64,000 bases of DNA, from assembly GCA_964483585.1 (NCBI GenBank), contig CAZABH010000009.1:21894-85893 (forward strand), given 5' to 3'. This document shows, in pieces, positions 26,180 through 34,173 of the stretch. Origin of the DNA: SZUA-430 sp964483585. Its GTDB lineage: Bacteria; Pseudomonadota; Alphaproteobacteria; Micropepsales; Micropepsaceae. The notes under the pieces are model-generated. The model saw only the letters and a list, made by a program, of their open reading frames with translations, was not told where the DNA came from and made no database searches. The first letter of the stretch is position 1. The number at the start of each line of letters is the position of its first letter. Both the position numbers and the translations under genes were made by a program.

Positions 26180-26918
26180 AATCAGAGATCTGCACGCAAG
26201 CGCCGGCAACAGGACCATTCTCAAAGGTCTCTCGCTGTCCATTGGTCCAGGCGAGGTTCATGCCATCATGGGCCCCAACGGATCAGGCAAGTCGACACTT
26301 TCGCACGTGCTGGCGGGCAAACCTGGCTACACGGTGACGGCAGGCGCCGTCACGTTCAAGGGCAGGGACCTGCTTGCCATGTCGGCAGAAGAGCGCGCCG
26401 CAGCCGGTCTCTTCCTTGCCATGCAATATCCGGTCGAAATCCCTGGCGTAACCACGATCAACTTCCTCCGCGCCGCCGTAAATGCGCAGGCAAAGCTGCG
26501 TGGTGAGGCCGAGCCGGATGCGGTGTCGTTTCTTCGCCGTGTGAAGGACGAGCGCGAGAAGCTCGGGATGGGCGACGAGATGGTCAAGCGGCCCGTCAAT
26601 GTCGGCTTCTCGGGCGGTGAGAAGAAGCGCAATGAGGTCCTGCAGATGGCGATGCTCAAGCCTTCACTTGCTGTCCTGGATGAGACGGATTCCGGACTGG
26701 ACATCGATGCGCTGAGGGTCGTGGCTGGCGGCATCAACGCCATGCGCGCATCCGACCGCAGCTTCCTCATGATCACGCATTACCAGCGTCTGCTCGATTA
26801 CATTTTGCCGGATTTCGTCCACGTCCTCGCCGATGGGCGGATTGTCAAGTCGGGCGGGCCCGAGCTCGCGCGCCAACTCGAGGCCGAGGGCTATGACGGC
26901 ATTGTGAAGGTGGCCTGA
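26172..26918 (+). CDS. sufC: SufC ATPase of the SufBCD complex
   Basis: This 248-residue ABC-type ATPase drives conformational changes of the SufBD scaffold. Walker A is GPNGSGKST, the signature is GFSGGEKKRNEV, Walker B is AVLDETDSGLD, and the H-loop follows in MITHYQRLLDY. It is a soluble ABC protein with no membrane partner in view. ATG 26172 follows AAGGAACG and gives the usual MLEIRDLHA start. It overlaps the small membrane protein ORF by 8 bp and sufD by 1 bp (TGATG). Confidence 0.97.
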   Translation: MLEIRDLHASAGNRTILKGLSLSIGPGEVHAIMGPNGSGKSTLSHVLAGKPGYTVTAGAVTFKGRDLLAMSAEERAAAGLFLAMQYPVEIPGVTTINFLRAAVNAQAKLRGEAEPDAVSFLRRVKDEREKLGMGDEMVKRPVNVGFSGGEKKRNEVLQMAMLKPSLAVLDETDSGLDIDALRVVAGGINAMRASDRSFLMITHYQRLLDYILPDFVHVLADGRIVKSGGPELARQLEAEGYDGIVKVA

Positions 26919-28234
26919 TGCCAGCCAAGACAGCGACAGCCGCCGAGGCAACGGCTTCATTCCAGTCCGGGCTTGAGAAAGCGTGGCAGGACGCAGCACC
27001 CGGATTGCCCGGAGGCGACTGGATGTCTCAGCTCAGGCGCGACGCGCTCGCCCGTGTGGCGCGTGACGGTCTGCCCGGGCGCAGGAACGAATGGTGGAAA
27101 TACGCCGACCTCGCAGGCATGCGGAAGAGGCCACTACCGGTGGCGCATGAAATATCTGCGCCGCTGGATGCCACGAGCCACAATTTCGTCGAAGACGCCT
27201 GGAGCATCGTCATACGCAATGGACGCGTGGCGCACCTGCCGGCAGCTTCGTCGCTGCCCGACGGCATCGAGGTCGTTCGCCTGGGAGAAGCGCTCGACGT
27301 CCCCTCGCTCTGGCTTCGTCCCTGGCTGCAGCCTGCGGCGTCGGCGATCCACAACCTGAACCTTGCCTTCGCTACCGATGGTGTGCTGCTTCGTGTAGGC
27401 CGCAACGTGGCTGCCGGCCGGCCGCTTGTCATCGTCTCGCAGGCCAAGCTTGACGCGAGCATGGCGCACGCGCGCTCCGTTGTCTCCCTGGAAGAGGGCG
27501 CAAGCCTGACGCTTGTTGAACTCGATCAGCTCGCGGGCAACGCGGGCAGCTTTGCCACGACACGGTTGAGCATAAACCTCGCACCTGGCGCGCGCCTGAT
27601 CCATATCCGGCTCTCCGCCGGGAGCCCGGAAGTGGCCGCCGTGCACGATTGTGATGTGCAGCTTGGGACAAACGCCCGGTATCATCAGGTCGCGCTGTGC
27701 TCAGGCGCCGAACTCCTGCGACAGCAACAGGCAATCAGCCTGTCGGGCGAGTTCGCATCGTGTGACCTCGCCATTGCCTACGCAGCACGCGCGGGTGAGC
27801 AGGTGGACCATGCGGTCGAAATCAGGCACGCGGCCCCGAACACCCAAAGCCGATTGCTGGCGAAGGGATTGGCAGCTCGAAAGGGGCGGGGCGTCGTTCA
27901 GGGACGTGTCGTCGTGGACGAGGCCGCGCAGGGCACCGATAGCCACCAGATGGCGAGAGGCTTGCTGCTGGAAGAAGGCGCCGAGATCTTTCACAAGCCC
28001 GAACTCGAAATCTATGCCGACGATGTGAAGTGCGGGCATGGGGCGACCATCGCCTCACTGGACCCCAGCCAGCTATTCTACCTGCAGTCGCGCGGTATAC
28101 CGGGGCAAGTCGCCACCGAAATGCTGCTCTCGGCGTTCGTGCGCGACGTCATCGACCGCGCACCGGAAACCCTGCAGGGCGCGCTCGCAGCCTGGGCCGA
28201 CACAACCCTGTTCCAGAGGAAGGAGCCAGCATGA
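26918..28234 (+). CDS. sufD: Fe-S cluster assembly protein SufD
   Basis: This 438-residue protein pairs with SufB in the scaffold. The N-terminal helical region (about 1-90, with GRRNEWWKYADL) and the right-handed beta-helix core (about 150-390) are present. The C-terminal signature KPELEIYADDVKCGHGATI, followed by LFYLQSRGI, is diagnostic of SufB/SufD; the His in CGHGAT is the conserved scaffold histidine. It overlaps sufC by 1 bp and sufS by 4 bp, so the stoichiometric partners are translationally coupled. Confidence 0.96.
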   Translation: MPAKTATAAEATASFQSGLEKAWQDAAPGLPGGDWMSQLRRDALARVARDGLPGRRNEWWKYADLAGMRKRPLPVAHEISAPLDATSHNFVEDAWSIVIRNGRVAHLPAASSLPDGIEVVRLGEALDVPSLWLRPWLQPAASAIHNLNLAFATDGVLLRVGRNVAAGRPLVIVSQAKLDASMAHARSVVSLEEGASLTLVELDQLAGNAGSFATTRLSINLAPGARLIHIRLSAGSPEVAAVHDCDVQLGTNARYHQVALCSGAELLRQQQAISLSGEFASCDLAIAYAARAGEQVDHAVEIRHAAPNTQSRLLAKGLAARKGRGVVQGRVVVDEAAQGTDSHQMARGLLLEEGAEIFHKPELEIYADDVKCGHGATIASLDPSQLFYLQSRGIPGQVATEMLLSAFVRDVIDRAPETLQGALAAWADTTLFQRKEPA

Positions 28235-29481
28235 AAGCGGCAGTCGCAGCTCCCGTTGCCGGGCGCAGTTTCGATGTCAATGCCATTCGCACCGACTTTC
28301 CGATCCTGTCGCGCGTGGTCAACGGCAAGCCGCTTGTCTACTTTGACAATGCAGCCTCGGCGCAGAAGCCGACCTACGTTCTCGACAAGGTCAGGACATT
28401 CGCGGAAACCTCGAATGCCAATGTCCATCGCGGATTGCATGCCCTTTCGACCTTGGCCACAGATGCCTATGAAGGCGCGCGGCAGACCGTTGCCAGCTTC
28501 CTGAACGCGCCGCGTGCGTCGCAAGTGATCTTCACCGCGGGTGGCACGGATGCCTTCAATCTGGTAGCGAATGCCATCGGCCAGTCCATCAGGCCCGGTG
28601 ACGAGATTGTGCTGTCGGAGATGGAGCACCACTCGAACATCGTGCCGTGGCACTTTCTTCGCGAACGTTTTGGCGCCGTGCTCAAGTGGGTTCCGATCCG
28701 CGAAGACGGCACATTGGATCTCGAAACGCTCGAAGCATTGCTGAGCCCACGAACGCGGCTGGTGACCATCACCCACATGTCCAATGTGCTGGGAACGATG
28801 ACACCCGCGCACGAGATCGTCCGCCTGGCGCATGGCCGGGGGATCCCGGTGCTGCTCGATGGCTGCCAGGCCGCCGTGCATGCGCCCGTAGACGTTCAGG
28901 CGCTGGGTTGCGACTTCTATGTCGCGACAGGTCACAAGCTCTATGGACCAACGGGCATCGGCATCTTGTACATGTCGGCACGTTGGGCGGAAACGCTGCC
29001 ACCATTTCGCGGCGGCGGAGAGATGATCGAGGAGGTTCACCTCGATCGCGTGACGTACGCGCCGGCACCGCAACGTTTCGAAGCGGGCACGCCTCCGATC
29101 ATGCAGGCCGTTGGTCTTGGTGCTGCGATCGAATATCTGGACTCCTTTGACCGCGCGGATCTGCTGAACCACGAGCACGCACTCCTGGCACACGCCATGG
29201 AACGCTTGTCTACGCTTGATTGGGTGCATGTACAGGGTACGGCAGAGGGGAAGGGTGCGATCATCTCGTTCACGATGGATGGCGCGCACGCCCATGACGT
29301 GGCAACGCTTCTCGACCAGCAGGGGATCGCTGTGCGTGCAGGGCATCATTGTGCCCAGCCCCTCATGCAGCGCTTGAATGTGCCGGCGACGGCGCGGGCG
29401 TCATTCGCCTTCTACAATACGTTTGAGGAAGTGGACCGCTTTGTTGCGGCGCTCGTCAGGATCAGGGGCATTTTCGCATGA
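28231..29481 (+). CDS. sufS: cysteine desulfurase SufS
   Basis: This 416-residue group II cysteine desulfurase supplies sulfur to SufB, usually with a SufE or SufU partner that is not in this window. PLP binds Lys236 in ATGHKLYGPTG, and the catalytic Cys374 lies in RAGHHCAQPLMQRL, the SufS signature. The PLP-stacking region reads DGCQAAVH where most members have DGAQA, a minor change. ATG 28231 overlaps sufD by 4 bp; the longer open frame from 28030 runs through sufD and is not used. Confidence 0.96.
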   Translation: MKAAVAAPVAGRSFDVNAIRTDFPILSRVVNGKPLVYFDNAASAQKPTYVLDKVRTFAETSNANVHRGLHALSTLATDAYEGARQTVASFLNAPRASQVIFTAGGTDAFNLVANAIGQSIRPGDEIVLSEMEHHSNIVPWHFLRERFGAVLKWVPIREDGTLDLETLEALLSPRTRLVTITHMSNVLGTMTPAHEIVRLAHGRGIPVLLDGCQAAVHAPVDVQALGCDFYVATGHKLYGPTGIGILYMSARWAETLPPFRGGGEMIEEVHLDRVTYAPAPQRFEAGTPPIMQAVGLGAAIEYLDSFDRADLLNHEHALLAHAMERLSTLDWVHVQGTAEGKGAIISFTMDGAHAHDVATLLDQQGIAVRAGHHCAQPLMQRLNVPATARASFAFYNTFEEVDRFVAALVRIRGIFA

Positions 29482-29849
29482 GCGAGAGCGTGTCACGGCA
29501 AGACAAGGTGAATGTGGCAGAGGCTGCGCAGTCCGACGATGCTGTGGATCCATTTACGGCTGAACTGATCAGGCAACTGAAGACGGTCTTTGATCCAGAG
29601 ATACCCGTCGACATCTATGAGCTGGGGTTGATCTACAAGATCGACGTTGCGGACAACAAGGATGTGGCCATCGACATGACATTGACCGCGCCCGCCTGTC
29701 CCGTAGCCGGCGAGATGCCAGGGTGGGTGAAGGAAGCTGTGGCGCGCGTCGAAGGCGTTGGCGAGGTCACGGTCAATATGGTGTTCGACCCACCATGGAC
29801 ACCCGAGCGCATGTCCGAGGAAGCGCGCCTCGAACTGAACATGTTCTGA
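29478..29849 (+). CDS. sufT: SUF system Fe-S maturation protein SufT (DUF59/MIP18 family)
   Basis: This 123-residue protein belongs to the DUF59/MIP18 family, which assists late steps of Fe-S protein maturation. The core has DPEIPVDIYELGLIYKI and MTLTAPACPVAGEMPG with the conserved Cys74, followed by NMVFDPPWTPERMSE, the family's C-terminal block. The first 24 residues are a polar extension. It overlaps sufS by 4 bp (ATGA) and lies 17 bp before sufA. SufT proteins are commonly in suf operons of alphaproteobacteria and Gram-positives. Confidence 0.94.
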   Translation: MSESVSRQDKVNVAEAAQSDDAVDPFTAELIRQLKTVFDPEIPVDIYELGLIYKIDVADNKDVAIDMTLTAPACPVAGEMPGWVKEAVARVEGVGEVTVNMVFDPPWTPERMSEEARLELNMF

Positions 29850-29866
29850 GAGGACAGGTCACAGCC

Positions 29867-30253
29867 ATGAGCGAGACTGAAGCACCCCGACCAGCACGCC
29901 GCGAGCGCCCAAAGGCTTTGCGACTGACCAGTGCAGCGGCCGATCAGATCCGCAGCGCGATGGCCAAATCGGAAAAGCCTGTTGTCGGCATCCGCATCGG
30001 GCTCAAGAATGCGGGTTGCGCAGGCATGAGTTACACGATGGACTATGCCGAGCAGCAAAACCCGCTCGACGAGGTGGTCGAGGACCAAGGGGTGCGCATC
30101 CTGATCGATCCCAAGGCCATTCTCTTCCTGATCGGAACCGAGATGGACTTCATTCGCGATCGCATGCAATCACGCTTTGTCTTCAACAATCCCAACCAGA
30201 CCAGTGCGTGCGGTTGCGGCGAGTCCGTGGCGTTGAAAAAGGCAGTCGAGTAG
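29867..30253 (+). CDS. sufA: A-type Fe-S carrier protein, SufA/IscA family
   Basis: This 128-residue A-type carrier transfers assembled clusters to client proteins. The three cluster-ligating cysteines are Cys51 (KNAGCAGMSY), Cys115 and Cys117 (SACGCGES). The 15-residue N-terminal extension is charged. ATG 29867 is preceded by GAGAGGACAGG; an upstream extension of the frame overlaps sufT and is not family-like. It ends the suf operon; the 249 bp after it contain no gene, and only a weak GC-rich hairpin (GGCGA with TCGCC at about 30254-30270). Confidence 0.95.
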   Translation: MSETEAPRPARRERPKALRLTSAAADQIRSAMAKSEKPVVGIRIGLKNAGCAGMSYTMDYAEQQNPLDEVVEDQGVRILIDPKAILFLIGTEMDFIRDRMQSRFVFNNPNQTSACGCGESVALKKAVE

Positions 30254-30502
30254 GGCGAGGCCCCTTCGCCTGCCAAGCGAAACAGGCACATGGCAATCGC
30301 CGCATTGGTGTTGATCGCACTGACACCCTTAGCCTGGGGCATGTGTCCCCCGTCGCGATTTCTTCCCCTAAGGGAAGGATCGACCTTCACCTGTCACAAG
30401 CGAAACACAACAAGCGACAAATGACCTGTCTCGCCACTTAAGCCAAGATACGCAGAGCAACCTCCGTGATACGTACCGCGCCGTTTTCATCTGGGGGCTT
30501 CC

Positions 30503-30949
30503 ATGGAAGTTTTGAACGCTATCAACGAAGTGACAACTGCACAGCTTGAGTTCTTCGCCGTCGCGACCATTCTGGTCATGGTCGTCTTTTCTGCAGGATT
30601 TGCATTCGGCCGCTCTACACGCAGCCGCGAAGTGAAAGTTCCCGTCGAAGTCCTCCACGCCCTTGCGACGGCACGCTTCTCGCCACGTATGGATGCGCGG
30701 GCTGCCCGCAACGACAGCAAGGAAGACAAGATCGAAGACGAGATCGAGCACCTCCTGGACCACGTCGAGCATCACGAGAAGGACTTCAACCACGCCAAGG
30801 CGCATGTTCTGCACGAGCTCGATCGCATCATCCACGACTACGGCTCAACCCCCGACCTCGCAGAGCTGCACAAGAAGGTCGAGGGCGCGCATAACATCCC
30901 CGAGATCGTCGCCGCTCTGAAGTGGTACATCAGCCGCCACCATCACTGA
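30503..30949 (+). CDS. uncharacterised membrane-anchored protein rich in His and acidic residues
   Basis: This 148-residue protein has a single N-terminal transmembrane helix (about 16-36, FFAVATILVMVVFSAGFAFG), a basic patch (RSTRSREVK), then a charged helical region (about 70-125) dense in Glu, Asp, Lys and His (DHVEHHEKDFNHAKAHVLHE), ending in HHH. I do not recognise the family. The His clusters could bind metal, or the helix could be a coiled coil; neither is shown. It is a single gene closed by a strong hairpin terminator 8 bp after the stop, which supports it being real. Confidence 0.68.
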   Translation: MEVLNAINEVTTAQLEFFAVATILVMVVFSAGFAFGRSTRSREVKVPVEVLHALATARFSPRMDARAARNDSKEDKIEDEIEHLLDHVEHHEKDFNHAKAHVLHELDRIIHDYGSTPDLAELHKKVEGAHNIPEIVAALKWYISRHHH

Positions 30950-30956
30950 TCGCCAC

Positions 30957-30981
30957 GGGGCCAGCGCCCAGCGCTGGCCCC
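30957..30981 (+). terminator. strong GC-rich hairpin terminator
   Basis: GGGGCCAGCGC (30957-30967) and GCGCTGGCCCC (30971-30981) form a perfect 11-bp stem with a 3-nt loop, starting 8 bp after the stop of the 148-residue protein. The following CTCTCTC is not a clean U-run, so termination efficiency is uncertain, but placement and stability fit. Confidence 0.75.
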
Positions 30982-31093
30982 CTCTCTCACAGCGCAGTTG
31001 CGTGTTGTAGGCGGGCCTCGTGCCCGCCGCCGTCTTCGAGCTTCGCGCTGGCGCTGCCAGGCTATAAGGTGCTCCTGCTATAGGAGACACATC

Positions 31094-31864
31094 ATGGACC
31101 TCAGACTGAAGGGTAAGCGCGCGATCGTTCTCGGGGGAACCCGGGGCATCGGCCGTGCCATCGCCGACACGCTCGCCGATGAAGGCGCCCACATTGCCAT
31201 CTGTGCCCGCAACAAGGATCAGGTTGACCCCGCCGTTACCGCACTCGCGGGCCGCGGTGTCCGCGCAACGGGAGCTGCCGTCGACATGGGCAAGCCCGAC
31301 GAATTGAAGGCATGGATCGCCAATGTTGCCGCTGACTTTGGCGGCATCGATATCCTCATCTCCAATGCCAGCGCGCTAGTGATGGGCGCAGGTCGTGAGG
31401 CATGGGAAAGCATGCTGCAGGTCGACATCCTTGGCGCAGCCGCAGCCTTTGATGCGGCGCGTCCCCATCTCGAAAAGGCAGCCGCAGACAACGGCGACGC
31501 TGCCTGCGTGCTGATTTCCTCGATCTCGGCGGCGGAAACGCAGAACGCCGGCGCCTACGGCGCGATCAAGGCAGCGATGATCCATTATGCCAAGGGGTTG
31601 GCGAAGGAGTGCGCGAAGGCAAAGGTGCGCGTGAATGTTGTGTCGCCGGGCACGATCTACTTCAAGGGTGGCGTCTGGCACAACGTGGAGCAGATGGCGC
31701 CGCAGATGTACGAGGCAACGTTGAAGCGCAATCCAATGGGCCGAATGGGCACGCCCCAGGAAATCGCCAATGCGGCGGTCTTCCTCGCAAGTCCGGTATC
31801 GTCCTTCACAACGGGGGCAAATCTCATCGTTGACGGTGCAATGACATCGCGGGTGAATTATTAA
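31094..31864 (+). CDS. short-chain dehydrogenase/reductase (SDR)
   Basis: This 256-residue NAD(P)-dependent oxidoreductase has the nucleotide-binding GGTRGIG (14-20), the structural NAS motif (ISNASAL) and the catalytic Tyr155 and Lys159 in AYGAIKAAM, with Ser144 in ISSISAAE. The C-terminal block GRMGTPQEIANAAVFLAS is typical of classical SDRs. The substrate is unknown. ATG 31094 follows AGGAGACACATC at good spacing; the open frame begins 32 codons earlier without SDR similarity. It lies 42 bp before a secreted protein gene on the same strand. Confidence 0.92.
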   Translation: MDLRLKGKRAIVLGGTRGIGRAIADTLADEGAHIAICARNKDQVDPAVTALAGRGVRATGAAVDMGKPDELKAWIANVAADFGGIDILISNASALVMGAGREAWESMLQVDILGAAAAFDAARPHLEKAAADNGDAACVLISSISAAETQNAGAYGAIKAAMIHYAKGLAKECAKAKVRVNVVSPGTIYFKGGVWHNVEQMAPQMYEATLKRNPMGRMGTPQEIANAAVFLASPVSSFTTGANLIVDGAMTSRVNY

Positions 31865-31906
31865 GGGCAACGGCGGGGCATTGATTCAGCTCTTCAGGAG
31901 ATACTC

Positions 31907-32347
31907 ATGAACAGGACGACCCTCGCCGCTGCAGCCCTCGTGACAACGATGGCATTCGTACACCTGGCACCAGCGGACAGTGCGACCTACATGCCGTCCG
32001 ACACGCCGGTCGAAATCAACGGTTACGAGCTGGCGTGTACGGGCATTGGCGACGAGGCTCAGTCTGATCCGCGCTGGAAGGCCTTTCCAGTGCGCATGGA
32101 GTTCGCCGGCGGCAATGCCCAGTATCTTGCGGATGTCGAGGCCAGCGTCTTCGACACCGCCGGCAACGAACTCTTCCGCGTGCGCTGCGACAGTCCCTGG
32201 TTGCTGGCCAAATTGCCGAACGCGAAGTATCGCGTTCAGGGTACCTTCAGGAACATCACCAAGTCAGCGAACTTTGTCGCGCCGAAGCAGGGCCAGGCGC
32301 GCATCATCGTTCGCTTTCCCGAGATCGTAGGAAACGGTGACAACTGA
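31907..32347 (+). CDS. secreted protein of unknown function, possibly carboxypeptidase-regulatory-like fold
   Basis: This 146-residue protein has a signal peptide (about 1-25, cleavage near ADSA) and a mature beta-rich domain with two cysteines (about 44 and 95) that could form a disulfide. NAKYRVQGTFRN and ARIIVRFPE resemble the repeated-strand pattern of transthyretin or carboxypeptidase-regulatory-like domains, and similar small secreted proteins carry that annotation. No enzymatic motif is visible. It is preceded by CAGGAGATACTC, a good ribosome-binding site, and ends 2 bp before the convergent enoyl-CoA hydratase gene. Confidence 0.75.
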   Translation: MNRTTLAAAALVTTMAFVHLAPADSATYMPSDTPVEINGYELACTGIGDEAQSDPRWKAFPVRMEFAGGNAQYLADVEASVFDTAGNELFRVRCDSPWLLAKLPNAKYRVQGTFRNITKSANFVAPKQGQARIIVRFPEIVGNGDN

Positions 32348-32349
32348 GA

Positions 32350-33156
32350 TCACCGCCCCTTGAAGTCGGCTTTCCTCTTGCCAAGGAAAGCCGATACGCC
32401 CTCTGCAAAGTCCTCGGCGCGTCCTGCAGTGCGCTGCGCCCAGCGCTCGGCGTTAAGCTGCTCCTCATAGGTATTGTCGGGCGACTGCCAATAGAGGTTC
32501 CGAATCGCACCCAGCGCGACCGTCGGGCCGCTCGCAAGTTCCTGCGCCATTGCGTGCGCCTCGTCCATCAGCTGCGCATCATCATGGACCCGGTTGATGA
32601 GCCCCCACTCAAGCGCCTTCTCGGCGGGCAGCTTCTCGCCCATCAGAGACAGCTCCTTGGCCCGCGCAAGGCCCACGAGCCGCGGCAGCAGCCACGTCGA
32701 GCCGCCATCCGGCACGAGGCCAATGCGACGGAAAGCTTGCAGGAAGTAAGCACTGCGCGCCGCGAGCACCATGTCGCCCATCAGCGCGAAGCTCATGCCG
32801 ACGCCCGCTGCCGCCCCGTTGACCGCCGTCACGATGGGCATGTTCAGGTTGCGAAGTCGCCGCAGGAACGGGTGGTACATCGTCTCAAGCGCCGCGCCCG
32901 CATCGCGTGCCTGCGTGCCCGAGCCGGTCGACAGCGTGGCCGGTCCTCCGCTCAGATTGGCGCCGGCACAGAAGCCCCGTCCGGCACCCGTGAACACAAG
33001 GGCCCGCAGGCCATGCTTGGGATCTTCGACGTGGTTCAGGGCCGCCTGAAGTCCCGACAGCATCTCGGGGCTCACGGCGTTCATTACCTCGGGATGGTCC
33101 ATGATCAACGTACCAACAGGGCCGTTGATCTCAAGGCGAGCGCGTTCGAACTGCAT
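32350..33156 (-). CDS. enoyl-CoA hydratase/isomerase family protein (downstream copy)
   Basis: This 268-residue crotonase-fold protein has the oxyanion-hole blocks GAGRGFCAGANLSG and NGAAAGVGMSFALMGD and the trimer region RIGLVPDGGSTWLLPRLVG. The residue after PD in GLVPDGG and the lack of a paired Glu match PaaG-type isomerases as much as hydratases, so the reaction is left open. ATG 33156 has an AAGGA 7 nt upstream; ATG 33171 five codons earlier overlaps the preceding gene's stop and is possible. It is the second of two paralogues in tandem, probably one operon. Confidence 0.9.
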   Translation of the reverse strand: MQFERARLEINGPVGTLIMDHPEVMNAVSPEMLSGLQAALNHVEDPKHGLRALVFTGAGRGFCAGANLSGGPATLSTGSGTQARDAGAALETMYHPFLRRLRNLNMPIVTAVNGAAAGVGMSFALMGDMVLAARSAYFLQAFRRIGLVPDGGSTWLLPRLVGLARAKELSLMGEKLPAEKALEWGLINRVHDDAQLMDEAHAMAQELASGPTVALGAIRNLYWQSPDNTYEEQLNAERWAQRTAGRAEDFAEGVSAFLGKRKADFKGR

Positions 33157-33167
33157 CGTCTGTTCCT

Positions 33168-33971
33168 TCATTTGCCTTTGAATTGCGGATCACGTTTCGT
33201 CAGGAAGGACATGACGCCTTCCTTGAAGTCATCAGTGTCGCCGAGGGTTCGCTGGGTCAGGCGCTCCATCTCCAGCTGCTCGTCGAGCGTGTTGAGTGGC
33301 GCTGCATCCAGCACGCGCTTGAGTTCGCGATACGCAAGCTGCGGTCCCTTGGCCAGCCGCTGCGCCAGCGCCTGTGCCTCCGCTACAAGCTTGTCGTCAT
33401 CGACGCACTGCCAGATCAGGCCCCAGTCGGCGGCCTTCTCAGCCGGCAGCCGGTCGCCCAGCATGGCAAGCGCGCGCGAGCGGGCCCGCCCCAGAAGCTG
33501 AGGGAAGAACCACGTGCAGCCCATGTCCGGCACAAGCCCGAGGCGCGGGACAAAAACCTGGACGAAATAGGCCGAGCGTGCCGCAATCACGATGTCCCCG
33601 CAAAGCGCAAGACCCACGCCACCGCCCGCCGCAACGCCATTGACCGCCACGATCACCGGCTTGGGGAAGCCTGCCAGATCGCGGACCAGCGGGTTGTAGC
33701 CAATCTCCATCGCATGCGCGACGCCTTCACCCACCGAACGGTCACTCCCGTCGTTGCCGCCCGAGGTTGTCAGGTCCGCCCCGGCACAGAAGCCCCGTCC
33801 GGCCCCGGTCACCATCAGGACCTTCGTCGCCTCGTCACGGGCGAGCACCCGCAGCGCCGACCTGATGTCGTCGATTATCACCTTGTTGAGGCTGTTCAGC
33901 ATCTCGGGGCGGTTGAGGGTCAGCGTGGCGACCCCATCTTTCGATTCGAGCAGGATGGTGCTGTAATTCAT
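33168..33971 (-). CDS. enoyl-CoA hydratase/isomerase family protein (upstream copy)
   Basis: This 267-residue crotonase-family protein closely parallels its neighbour: GAGRGFCAGADLTTSGG, NGVAAGGGVGLALCGD and RLGLVPDMGCTWFFPQLLG occupy the same positions, and the C-terminus KRDPQFKGK mirrors KRKADFKGR of the downstream copy. This points to an old tandem duplication. The start ATG 33971 has AAGGAC just upstream. The open frame continues about 150 codons further on but that part is unlike the family. The pair may serve fatty-acid or aromatic CoA-ester breakdown, in line with the divergent aldehyde dehydrogenase. Confidence 0.92.
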   Translation of the reverse strand: MNYSTILLESKDGVATLTLNRPEMLNSLNKVIIDDIRSALRVLARDEATKVLMVTGAGRGFCAGADLTTSGGNDGSDRSVGEGVAHAMEIGYNPLVRDLAGFPKPVIVAVNGVAAGGGVGLALCGDIVIAARSAYFVQVFVPRLGLVPDMGCTWFFPQLLGRARSRALAMLGDRLPAEKAADWGLIWQCVDDDKLVAEAQALAQRLAKGPQLAYRELKRVLDAAPLNTLDEQLEMERLTQRTLGDTDDFKEGVMSFLTKRDPQFKGK

Positions 33972-34173
33972 CGGGGTCCTTCGGGTCGGTTTCCAAACCG
34001 GTCCGCCGCAACGCATCACAGCTTGCGTCGAGAGGCAATGGGGTGGTGCGAGCGCTGGCCCTGACCTTACGGCAGTCAAATGCGTTAACGCCCGCGGTCC
34101 CGGGACTTTGTGACAACTCCAGGATATCCCGTATAAGGAACGCCAGTGAATCTTGGACAGAGAGGACCCCGTC

